A stretch of 43,320 nt of DNA from a virus: IMG/VR virus record IMGVR_UViG_3300010153_000015, positions 1-43,320 of that record; one strand, given 5' to 3'. Under the pieces are notes generated by a model. That model made no database searches, was not told where the DNA came from, and was given only the letters and a program-made list of their open reading frames with translations. Positions within the stretch are counted from its first letter, which is position 1, and each line of letters begins with the position of its first letter. The translations under genes and the position numbers were made by a program. Shown one piece after another: positions 1 through 12,200 of this stretch.

Positions 1-199
1 CAAGAGTGTTTGCCGGAATAGTATAAGAAGACAGCGCGGTTTCGGTGGTGCTGTTTGTGTGGGCAGTGCCTGCTGCAACCTGAGCATGAGCCTGACCGCC
101 GACGTGCATCTGCGAACCGCTGGTTCCGCCGTGGTCTACGAACATGGAGATTCCATGCTCAAGTGAGTTTCCGTTAGTGAGTTCTACAATCTGGGACAT
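1..199 (-). CDS. Fibre-like virion structural protein, N-terminal part, cut by window edge
   Basis: I translated this by hand from the minus strand. The frame is open from an ATG at 199 to the window edge, giving 66 codons. The start is supported by AGGAGA at 206-211, six bases upstream. The visible protein begins MSQIVELTNG, has a His/Gly-rich middle (VDHGG, MHVGGQAHAQ), and ends at the edge with ETALSSYTIPANTL. That last phrase is typical of beta-rich phage fibre and appendage proteins, where 'sYTIPAntL' precedes a Gly-containing turn. It follows the giant 4494-aa gene by 62 bases, at the end of the late block. The function is inferred from this motif and the position only. The C-terminus lies outside the window. 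Confidence 0.6.
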   Translation of the reverse strand, partial: MSQIVELTNGNSLEHGISMFVDHGGTSGSQMHVGGQAHAQVAAGTAHTNSTTETALSSYTIPANTL

Positions 200-261
200 T
201 TTGTTTCTCCTAAAAAAGAGTCGGGTTGGGATTGGGAAAAGGGTAACACGGGAGAGCGCAT

Positions 262-3200
262 TTAGTCACTACCTTCTGGTTGATAGCGATCTGATATATC
301 AAGTGGTCGGTCACGGGTCTTGGCCTCCAACTCTCCAACAGCGCCCTGGAGCGCCCGCTGGGTTCGGTAATAATGCATTAGTATTGCTGCGTCTTCAGTA
401 GGCATTTGTTGTACGCCGAACAGGATTGACTTCCATCCTTCATCAACGCCAATCCGGGGCCTCGCACCACGGATCGGCTCTCCTTCTGGACCTTGTTGAA
501 AATCAATGTCGCCGGTCTCAGGGTCAATTTGAAATCCTAACGCATTCATAGCCTTATCGAAATCTTCACCCTCCCCAAGGCGTTTATCGTCAACAAGCTT
601 GCCTCTCTTTTCAATCCTCACAAGATGTTTGTAATATTTGAGATCGGCATCAAGCAATTGCGGAATAATCATACCAGCGCGACCAAATCTATTAAGACTG
701 TCAATCATGCGTCCAGCAGGCGCAACGCCGAGCGTTCCTTCTTTAAAGCCTTTGATCGGCTGTAGTCTGGCCAGAAGGCCAATCGGCGTGTAGTCAATCA
801 CCTCTCCAACATCGCCCATCCAACTAGTCCCAGGGGTGTCTTCACGCATTGGCATCACGGGTACTGGGCCATGCCAGATGTTTTGAAGAAGATACCAGTT
901 CATTATCTCTGCGGCTTCCCAGACGTGGGTCTGACCAGGAAACTCTTGCTCTTCGAATTCTTTAATTGCGCGAACTCTTCCCCCGACCCCCCTTAGCATC
1001 ATGCCTCCAGTGGTCAGAATATCGTGCTGAGCCCAGAACGTGGGAATGCGCTCTTCCCTCATTTTAGTCCCTCTAAAGAAAGACTTTTGAATAGTCATGG
1101 CCATTGGAGCCTGAATCCAGGGGTTAAGCCTGGACATAAATCTCAACTGATTCTTCATTCTTTTCTGTCGTAGAATCACATTATCTGTTGGCAGAAAACT
1201 TCCAACAAACGAAAAGAAATCAAGCTGACCCTTTATCGCTTCCATCGCTGGAAGAATAGGCGCATTGTATCTGTTCATCTGGACCATACGATTAGCAGAG
1301 TTTCTTACGAACATGAGACCCAATCGCCCAACACTATAGTCGCTTTCGATTAAGGTTTCGTCACCATCTAAAAACACCCTATTAACACCGCGAGCAAGGC
1401 GGAACTGACCCATTATCCTGTGAGGGTTAGTGAGAAATGTGTCCCAAAACAAATCAAGGTTCTTTCTCTGAAAAGAGTAGAAGATAAAAATCTGCCGCAT
1501 GTACTTCTTTTCGAAAGGAGTAAGATCCGAATAATCAAAAAGAGCACTCCTTGCCGATTTCGCCGCATCAGCAGGAGAGAGCCCCCTGCCAAGACCTTCC
1601 GTAAACAACGCCACTCGATGGTAGTTATCAATGAACGTCGCAAAGTTAATTAACTGTTCATGATAAAATCTTAGAGACCGAACGGGACCAGGAAGCTCCA
1701 CCCCTGCAAAGCCAGGATAATCTACTTCTTTATATGGCAGCTTCTCATACTCTGTTTCCCCCGTCATTTTCTCCCAAAAAGACGGCTCGTTTTTCTTAAG
1801 ATCAGCGGCAATGGACCGCGCTGTTTCCATTGATAAGAATGAGCCAGACAAACCATGCTCGTGGCAAGACTTGGTAATGGCCTCCCTTGACCAAACTGTA
1901 CCATCAGGCGTTACAATTGGTTTTATTTTTGAAAACCGCATTGTCGGAGTCCGGCCCCACAAAGCGGCGGAAACTTCAAGGGCGATACGAGGATGGCTCA
2001 TTGAGGAGAAATACCCTCGCATGCCCACTTTTTGATACACTTGAAGCTGCGCTCCAAAAGCATTCGCTACATAATAGGGCAGGTTGACCATGAAAATACC
2101 TGACGTAAGCCCCATTTTGGTCATGCGGTACGACCAACTAAACGTGTTCATGGTGAAGTTCATGAGATCTGCTGAATTAATATAATCTTTATGGAGTTTA
2201 TTCTTCACTCTCTTGGCTCTGTTCAACAAGCCTGGTAGAGCTTCAGCTTCAGGAAGATGCCCGCTTTCGGTTTTCAGCCTCGATCTCCCGGCCCTTGCAG
2301 AGGCTGTTCCAGCAACACGGTCAACCGCGTCGTTTATTTCATCCAAAAACAATTTTGGCGTGAGGGCCTCGGAGCCGTCCGAAAATCTGGTAAGCTCCCA
2401 GTTCTCAATATTAGCCCCGTATTTCATGCCCCACTTTTCAATAAGGTCTTGAGCAACAGTATATGCTTCAAGATCATCAACTACGACTTTTGTTACTACG
2501 TCACCCATAGTAGCTTGAGTTCGTCTATAGCCCCCTTCCTTTGAAAGGCGCTTCCTGGCTTGTTTGCTAAGTAGCCCAGCGCCCGGCCCGCTTCCCTGTA
2601 GCTTGCCGCCTCCTTCAGCTAAAAACCTAGGACCTTCAAGCCTTGATTGAAGACCTTCATGAAGAAGCGAACCGCTCTCATCAACAAGATGGCCAACCCC
2701 ACCAAACTTCATTTCATCATTAAGATACAGCCTGACTCTCTCCGCGAACGCTCTTTTTTCAGTGATGCTTCGGATCGAGGACGGCGCAAGATCTTCAACC
2801 TTCACAGCCATTCCCATGTCAGTCATGTCATTAATCAAGCCCTTAAAAATACTTTGGGCTCTTAATCTAACAATAGTTTCCAACATCGCATGGGCAAGGT
2901 TGTATCGACCTGGATACTTGAGCGCAGTGCCGGTAGAATATCCTTTGTTTGCAAAGGTTCTAAGAACCTCGCCCCACTCTCCACGGTAGAAGAGATTGTA
3001 CAACGCGATAGCATCGCCCCGTTCTGTAAAAGAGCCGTCTTTACGATTGAAGATCTTTCGCGCAGCCTCTGGTGAACCGGCCATTCCAACAATAATAGTT
3101 TCGACAGCGTCATCAGCCATGTGAAGTCGGCGGGATATGCCCTCTCCGAGAACTAAATAAGCTTCTGCAATAGCCTCGCGCATCAAAGGATCTTTTATTT

Positions 3201-6200
3201 CAACCTTGCCGTTTCTGAGCACAGTGCGTTCTGGTTCAGTTCTCTTGATAAGATCAATTTCACGTAGAAGTTCAATGGCTTTTCGTTCTGTGGGCAACAT
3301 CAATCGGTTGTCCGCAAATGCTATCTGGATGTCATCAAGCCTTTCAACAACGACATCAAAAGATATGCCTCTCTGTGAATCGAAATATACCTCGACGTTA
3401 TCCAAGGTCCTATATGATTGGTTGCTAATAGGTTGTTCAAGAACCTCTTTTAGCCCTTCAAGGGTTTCCCAAACGCCCGAGGCCATGCGACCTTCTTTCA
3501 GTGATTTCTGAACCCGCCTAATCCAGTTCGGAATATCGTCGATTTGACGAGACCTGCGCATGAAAAGCTCTTTTACAATAGGGCTTACAACCTCAGTGTC
3601 TACGCTCGTTTCTTTTCCGGTCTTTGATTTTCTAACATGAGCAAGCGGTGCTCTTGTTTTGAATTTCTTTTTAAGAGAGCGAACTATGATGTCACCGCCA
3701 AACCATTTAAAACCTCTAGAACTCAAAACATTCTGTACAGCAGCATACCCAAGAGATTTCGGAACCTTTTTCATTTCCTTAGTCAAGCCAGTCCCGACCC
3801 CTACTACATGATCCCGAAGCATTTCACGTGTAATAAAATCGTAGTGAGCTTCAGGAAGAACACTTAAGTCTCCGTGTGGCCCAAGGTACTCACCAAGAAC
3901 CATTCTGACTGGATCTTTAGTTCTTGGATCAGCATAAAGCTCAAGAAGCAAAGATTTTAAGTTGACTTGTTGAAGCTCGGTAAGTTCAAAGACAGTTATT
4001 TCAACGGGAACTTCTCTGCCATCAGGAAGAATCTCAGTAGCGACCTCCCATTCTGGCATGCCGTCCTCTCCGATTATTTCGTCTCCAAACCGATCCAACT
4101 TTGCCCGTTCTTTTGGAACCTTTTTCATTTGCTTTTTTAAAGCATGCGGGTCACCGAACACCGAATAGGTTCGAAGCTGCACCTCTTCAAGATACCTGGG
4201 AAGCATACGCGCAGGAACAATGCTTCTTGTTGAAAAGCTCAACCAGTTGTTCGTATATTTTGTGCGAGACATCTCTCTTGAGACGTATTCAACCGCCTTC
4301 TGCATTGTCTTGAAGGTGTCCACCTCCGTGACATCATCGCCAAGCTCAAGGGCATGGCGAATACGGCCCTCATCCAAATCAATACGAGTAGCCTCTTTTG
4401 AGCGACCACCTTTCGCTACTACCTCTGTTTCAAGAACACTCTCTTTTAATGGTACGCGGGGAATCGACTTAAACTCAGCCGAGTCGCTTACGTCAAACAT
4501 CGCTTCTTTCTTTGCATCGTTAAGGACGCCAAGCCACTCATCAAAATACCTACGCACCGCAGGGTTGGTCCGGTCTGCTCTGTGCCTTATGCGCCGCCAA
4601 AACACGGCCAACTTATCTTTAATGCCGTGAAAGGCCATATCAACTTGCGGATCATCCACATTCCTAGAATGCCAAAAGTCAACAAATGCGTCACTAACTT
4701 CTGCTCTGCCGCGACCAGTAAGCGTAGTGACTCCGTTTTCTCCAACGATACTGTCAAACTTATTGGTGAAAACCTCCATCATTTCAGGAAATTCTTCGGC
4801 CATTAAATACAGGAGAGCGTTGCTGTTCTCTTTGAAAAGAACAGATGCGTCCCCCTTATTAAACAAGTCTGACAAGTCGCGACCAGCGCTAATCAATATA
4901 TTTAAAGGAGTTGAAGGCGGCCCACCTTCTCGCATATACAAGGCACCCTTAGACATTTCTGTTGGTAATGGGCGTCCCTCAAAAGGAGCGGTGCCGCCAA
5001 AGCGGCCCTCTTTAAACGAGCTATGAAGATCACGGAAGCCAGCACCAAACAATCCGCTGACTAATCGGCTATGGCGACTTGTAAGATCGGCCTGAACACG
5101 AGGGTCTTTGATCTCAGGGAATGTGGCTTCTAAAGACTTAATGATTGACTTAAGGGCCGCTGGCCGCACGGCTGGAAGCATAGTGCTCCCAGGCTGAACA
5201 ATCACGTGAGGATCAAGATAGCCTCGCCATTCGTCCCAAATCACATGAGACCTTGTTGCTACGTTGCCAAGCACATCGCGTTCTTGAACGTCTCTGGCCA
5301 TGCTTTCAAGCACTTCTTTATAGTCAGGAGACATGACTTCAACATACTTAGTCCCGTCTTTTTCTCTCGATAAGTCTCTTATGAATTTATCAACAATCGG
5401 GTGATCTGAGCCAAACATTTTCTCGGCTGATTCAATGTGCTCGTGAGCTTTAATTGCGTCCTCAAGCTTCCCAACTCTGTCAGCACGCTGTTTAGGGGTG
5501 AGCTTTGTATTAGCTTTTACATCAGCCATAACCTGACGGACTTTTTTAGAATCAATGTTCTTTGTTGGGAAGGCTTTCCTATATTCTGAAACGCCTACAG
5601 GATGAACTTGCAGTCTTTGTGGCGTTGTGATTTCAGTGCGAAGCTGGTCTCGCCAAAACGTGTAGCCAGGATTCGACTTATCGGCCTTAAGGAATTGCTC
5701 GAAAGACACGCTTTCACGACGCTTTCGTTGATCGTTTAATATCTGTTTAGCCCTGGCTTTAATAGCCTTAGTGCTGGGAGCCTTATTCTTTTTCGACTTT
5801 CGAATAAGCTGAGCTTCGGCAACTTCTTCAAGGTGTTTCTTGGCGGCTTTGCTTTTAATTGTGCGCCAATCATCGTACCAGCCCCTGGCTTTATTTTGCC
5901 AGCGTTCTTCTTTTAGGAACTTCTTCCCTATAATACCGATTTGGTGAATATCGATAGCGCTAATCGTAGCCGCTATTGGGTTCTGCCAATAGATTCCGAA
6001 TGCACTAATCTTGGTAGCCATACCAGGCACCATGCTCGACACCCTGTCTGAGAATGCGTCCCATGCTTCATCTGGATAGCGCTCAAAGAATGATTGTTTA
6101 AGATCGCCTCTTTGTACTTTAACAAAATCCTCGTACATCATATCGTACATTTCGAGCAGCTTAGCTGTGTCTGCTGGGCTGGAAAGGACGATGTCTCCGG

Positions 6201-9200
6201 TAAGAGCAATAACATCAGTAGATGAAACCGAGTTCAGAACGGCCCTGTGAGCCATGTCTGCTGCCTCCATCTCTTTGATAGCCTTTTTAAGCTGCGATTT
6301 TGCACGCCGACGTTTAGCCGCATCCTTGATTTTTGGGATTCGAGATTCAATCTTCTCGACTTGTCTCTTGAACTTCGTATAGCGACCAAGAGCTTTCCTT
6401 GCCTTTCCTGCAATCTTATTGGCGTTTAACGATGCAATATCAACGGACTGCACTTCAATCAACGGGCCGCCAGGTTTTGTCCAATCACGAATCTCAATTA
6501 TCGGCAGAACATTGGTCTCAACGTCAAGAAGGATTTGTTTTTTCCCAAACCGATCCTTAAGAGCTTTTGTTCCAATAGTTATAGAGAAGCCAAGAATATG
6601 GTTCGCTTCATTGCGAGTTAAGGGGGAACCCTTGTTTATCGATGCTGCACGAGCCCGACCCACCATGTCTGCCAGGTCCCGCATGCTTCTTGGTCTTGCT
6701 ACGGCAGCAAACATCTGATTGTCTAATAGATTTGTTTGCATCGATAAGAACGCAAACACATACTGTGACGCAACGTCCATTAAATGGACTTCCATTTGTT
6801 GGGCCCACTCAGCACGAGCTTCATTGTTTATAAAACGATTTTCCGAGAAGAAGTCTTCGATATTTGGTCGTTTAGCCTCAAGGCCATAGCCGCTGTGAAG
6901 CTTGTCGTACATCTCCTCGACCATTGCTGTGTAGGCTTCTTTGTACTGTTCAATGATTTCATCAAAGTTGCCGAGGGTGTCGGGCTTTCCAAAAAGACCT
7001 TCACCAACATCTGACCACCATTTTCCAGCAGCCTCGTCGGTAATCATCTCAATCGGGCGTCTCGCTAAATACTGAACGTCCGCAAAGCTAAACACTCCCT
7101 CTTTTCCGCCAGGAATCAACACCTTCATCCCTTGCTCTCCACCAAAACCAGTGGCCTTAAGCATTGGATATACTGGGCCAGAAACTTCCGAACGCTCGAT
7201 CCTTGTGCCTTCTGGTGTTTCTACGATGCGCTCTACGGTGAACTTTGTATCCGTGGAAATGTCCTCAAGAGGAGAAGCGCTACCCATCCTCTGCTTTAAA
7301 ATTTCTGCTTGGTAAGAAGTAATCTCAGAGTTGAAAACCCTTTGCTTAAGACCCGAGTCTACTTCAAAGTCCACAACAGCATGCGGCGTTCCGCCAATCT
7401 TCTCAGATGAAAGATCGAACTCTGCTGCTAACTCTTCTGAGAAGTGCCCTGAATCAAGAGCATCGCGCTCATTGAGAACTTGGCGAATGTCTGGCCCAAG
7501 CCTGTCAACGGCTCCATCAATATCCAAAAGATCAGAAGAACCTGTAGGTCCTGTCGCAACTTTTGTTGTTGGTTCTGCTACTCCCTGAGACTCTCTAAGG
7601 GCTTCAATGCGGCGATTTGCAGTGTTTAGTCTACGCTCATATAGGCGCTTTGTCCCGACCGCTGTGGCCTTGCTCAGACTCTCTTCAGCCTCTGCCGCAC
7701 GCTTCATTAAGATTTGCATCTCGATTGATTCTGGTGCCTTGGCCGCCCCTTTAACAGGCTTCTCCATGAGCGAGATAAACTCAGTCTTGGGTCGCGAAGC
7801 AAGCTCTTCAAGTGGCGCATCGAGCAGTTCATCCGTCACGCGGATCAACTCGGTCAAGGCGTTGTGGTCTTTCTTTGCAACACCGAGCAGGTCTGCGATC
7901 TTTTCGACGAAGACATTCCACATCGACTTGTCTTCAACCTTAATGGTCATCAAATAGTCTTGGAACGTCTTGTTTGTCAGGCCATAAGCAACAAACTCTT
8001 TCACATTTCCAGTCGCGCTTATGAGAACTTCTTCAGTAGCGGCGTCAAGGATTTTCTCTTTTTGGGCTTGTTTAGCAAGCTTGACTACTTGGTTGCGAAG
8101 GTCAAAAATATCAGCCGTAGCTTTTTGAAGCGCAGTGCCCTTGTTCGCAGGACGGTTGCCATCAAAAAGCCGCCTCACGGTGGCTGCATGTACCAACTCG
8201 TGCAGTGCGGCTTCAGCCGTCGTTCCAGAGAAAGCCTCATTCCCGCGAAGGAACACATCATTAAAAGCGTCACCAGCAGGCGACCAATTTAGACCACTGG
8301 TGACTACACTCAACCGAGATTCGTGTGCGGAAATTAAGGTTAATTTATAGGCAATTTTATTTGGTAATGTACCTTTTTTCTCCATGTCGTATACAGCTTT
8401 TGGTATATCCTCGCGGCCCTCAATTACATGCACCTCGGTATCGCCTAAGTGAGGCTTGATACGCTCAGCAATACGTTGGTGTACAGGATTGTCTGCATTT
8501 TCAGCAATAAACTCAGCAAGCTCAGTGCCCGTTTTTGCCTGACGCATGGCAGCGTTGGCTTCTCCGAGAGTCAGTTCACCTAGCCCTACATCGGTTGGGA
8601 CGTTTGATTTCTCGGCTTGAACAACGTCAGTGGGCGGTGCCTCCGCCATCCGAAGCTCAGCGGGAGGTAGTTCTTCCTCCATCCTCAACAGGTCTTGGGC
8701 AACCTCAACCTCATCAAGATCTGGGATGTATTGCCCGTCAAGCCCGGCTCGTTGTCTTGACAAGGCGCTGAACACCCCCTCGTCTGCCATTCGCACCTGG
8801 AACCCCGTAGCTCTGCGCAGCGCAACCTCACGGCGAGAAGCCATACCCGCTGCCTTATCGTCAAACAGGCGGTCAACTAAAGTCGATAGCGCGGGATGAA
8901 AGTCCGTTCTCGCTCTGGGAGCACGCCTATACCAGGAGTTAAACCAGTTAGACATGCGCTCCATCAGGTTGTTAAAAATGCGGAGCAAATCACCAGCGCC
9001 GCGTTGTGTTGCCACAACATTAGGAAGACGATGCGTGATTACGAACTCAGCGAAGTTCTCAGCAAACCATTCATTGAACTGAATGTCGGTCATTGTTTGG
9101 AAGTTTCGCGTGTATGGCGTATCTCTGAACAAGCCAAAGTCGTCCAACTCATCCCTGAAAGCTTTCGAGAGAATCGCGATTTCACTGTCAGCCAAAAACG

Positions 9201-12200
9201 ACATCGCAACACCGTGACCAAGCTCGTGAAGAAACTGGTAGGTGCGAGGGCCGACACGATCAGAGCCTCTCTTATAGGAGTCCAGCGCATGCTCAAATTG
9301 AGATACGAGTTGCTCAGTTTTTTCAGCGGAAAACACCTCGCCCTCTTGTCGCTTCATCCAAGTCTCAGCGTCTACATATCGCTCCGACAACTCACGAGAG
9401 GTATAGGTTTTGCCGGTTTTTGGGTTCTTTCTGTCTGACAAGAACCGAATAGCAACGGATCGAAAACCTTGATTATCATCCCTCTTATAGCGAATGGCTT
9501 CGAAAATCTCATCGAGGTTTGCGCCGATTAAGAAAGAGCTTTCCGCTGCTTTCATCGTTCCGATCTCGTCGGCATAACCGAAAAAATCAACAGAACTAAT
9601 CAGCCGATCAACCGCCCCACCTTCTGTTAGAAGCTCTGTAGTCCTCGCAGAAGCACCTTGTGCAATACCGGCAATCTGATCATTAAGGCGTATGTCTCTC
9701 AACACCCTTTCTGGAAGGGACATAACCAGCGCTTCAAGGACCGCCGCTTGGTCTACCTCAAGAAACCCTTTCTCAGCAAGAGCCCTGATAGACTGAGCAA
9801 TCTGAGCGCGTCCAGCATTAGCCTGGGCGGCAGAAACTTTTGCTTCTCCAGCATCATCCAATGTCTCGCGGGCTCGCCTTACTCGCTCGGAAACATCTTC
9901 AAGAACATTATCGAAAAGCTTTCGAACTGAATCAAGAGTGGCTTCGTCTGAGAACCGGGCCAACATATTGTCTTCTGCCCGAGAAAGTAGTTCTACAAAG
10001 TCATCAAACTTTGATTGAGCGGTAGCAGGCATGTCAGCAAATTCTTTCGCAAGACGATGTGAAATCTCGCCAAGAAGATCGGCACCAATGTCGCTCTTGT
10101 GCGTTGTGCGACTGATAAGAGTCACAAGCATATCCATGCCCATGCTTCTGAGTCTTGCTTTATCTCCAACAGCATTGACGATTTCAAACTGAGCAGCATC
10201 GCTTAAGGCGTTGAGTTGTGCCTCATCCGATAAATCGACATCAACGGTCCTAAGCTCATCAGCAGGAATAGAATCAACAAGCGCTTGTTTGGCTGAATCA
10301 ACCTCGCCTGCGCGTGATCCAATCGTCATGCTCGGTGGCTCTACAGATCGGCCCGATTTAATGTCATTAAGCAATGATTCCATGTAGGTCTCAATTGCTT
10401 TACTCCCCTCTTCGAGGCCCCTGACCCGCGCAAGACCAACAGCATGGGTTTCAATCATTGCCATTAGAGAATCGACAACGTCAATACCTTCAAGAGACTT
10501 GTAGTTCAGGGGATTTCTTTCATTGGCTGCTTCAAGCTCATCTCTAAGGCGAGAGTATGAGGCTGATTCCCGAATACCTTTTGTGTAATCGTCCACGCTA
10601 TCAAGGCGTGCTGCTGCTTCTGAAAGAAACTTAGCAGTCCTCATCTTCGAGGAGTCTTTAAGAACGCGATTCACATCTTCAGCAGCGATACCACCGCGCC
10701 GCATGACCTCAAACACATTAGAACGAAATTTTGGACCAAACCCCTCAAGCGGGTTGCGGCCTTGTAGTAGGTTCTTATTGAAAAGTTCACCGGCCATCAT
10801 GCTTGTTAAATCGTGCATGCCCCCGAACTTTTTGGTTAGAGGTGCCGGACCCATGCCAGGTATGGCATTTCTCCAACCCATAAAACCTCGTTGCCGACTT
10901 TTGGCTTCTCGCATCCTTTTTTTGGCCAGGCTTAGCTCAGGGTCACCGAAAATGACTTCCCTCAAATCTCTTCGACCCAGCCTTTCTACAGTATCGGCTC
11001 GACGTTTTGCTGCTCCAGTCGTTGCCGTGTCTACTGCTTTTTGGTAATCCGCAATGTCTTCAACGGGCGCAACTTTCTTCCACAGACTCCCGAACCCATA
11101 AATGCCGTCTGCCAAATACGCGGCCCGCATTGTGTCGAGGGCAATCGGTGCGCCAGGCATGTCTTTGTAAATCTTCCTTAGACGGGCTGTGCCTACAAAA
11201 GGTCGAGCCAATGTTGCTAAACCCATCTCCTCAACAGGAACAAGAAAATCTAAACCCAGACCAGTGGCTATTGAGGCTTTATAAAAGCTGCTGTTTTTGT
11301 CATAGCCTAAACCAAGCGCCGTTTCTCCAAGCCTATCCATAAACCCAGCAGCACCATAAGGGTCCATACCGGACCACGAATCGTTGATGCTGCCACGGTC
11401 GCTAGCGCGGCCATCCCAATCCCACGCGCCGAACTGATCTCCAATAGCCATGATCGGATCAGATATGACATCCATGGCTATCTCAGAAATAGGGCCAGCA
11501 AAAAACTCACCCCCAACCCGCAAGAAGGTGCCCGCACCATTTTCATCTATGGTAACAGTTGTTCCATCTTCGAGGTAACGAGAGTCGGTCATCGCGTTAC
11601 CCAGCGTCTGGATCGCGAAATCGCCAACCTTTCTGTCTTCTGGGCCGTACATCGCCTCTCTTGCTGCTGTCTGACGTTCGATGTTTTTACGAATGCCTTC
11701 GTAGCCCCCCATTTTTTTAAAAACGCCAGAGCCTATTTTGCCTGGAAGGGTGTAAAGCTTTTGGCGATTAAGCTGACTCTCAATGGTTTCCCAGCCATCG
11801 TCGGAGTGAACGTACTCCTCAAGGTACACGCCCTCGTCCTCGGCCCTTTCTTTGGCCCCTTGGATGATTCTATAGATCGCAGGATGTAAATACAGAACAT
11901 CTGGATTTTCAACATAGATGCTGAGCGCTTGAGGCGGCTGCACTGGGTAGTTCTGAGCTTTTAGAAACTCGTCCTTAAACTCAGAGAATGACGGAACGTC
12001 TAACAGGTAATCGTTGACTCGTATGTCATCACGAGACTTACCCAAAAACATTTTTGTAAACTCGGCCTTCCGCACTGACGGGTCGTCTGAGATAAGTTCT
12101 TCGTTGTCAAAAAACTTTTTAAAATCCTCTGCAACTTCACTGCCCCACAAAGCTGTGTTTATCTGGCCAAAATCAGAACCAGGCACATCGATACCTAGAG

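Noticed and set aside
8896-9438. Plus-strand 180-aa open frame inside the giant gene
   Set aside because: It lies wholly within a well-supported minus-strand gene, has no good ribosome site or recognisable motif, and reads like a shadow of the zincin region.
11407-11421. DWDGR at residues 776-780 of the giant protein, resembling the DxxGR motif of T7-type RNA polymerases
   Set aside because: The surrounding residues do not match, and the other polymerase motifs (motif A aspartate, motif B K...YG, motif C HDS) are not visible. The giant protein is therefore not called a virion RNA polymerase.
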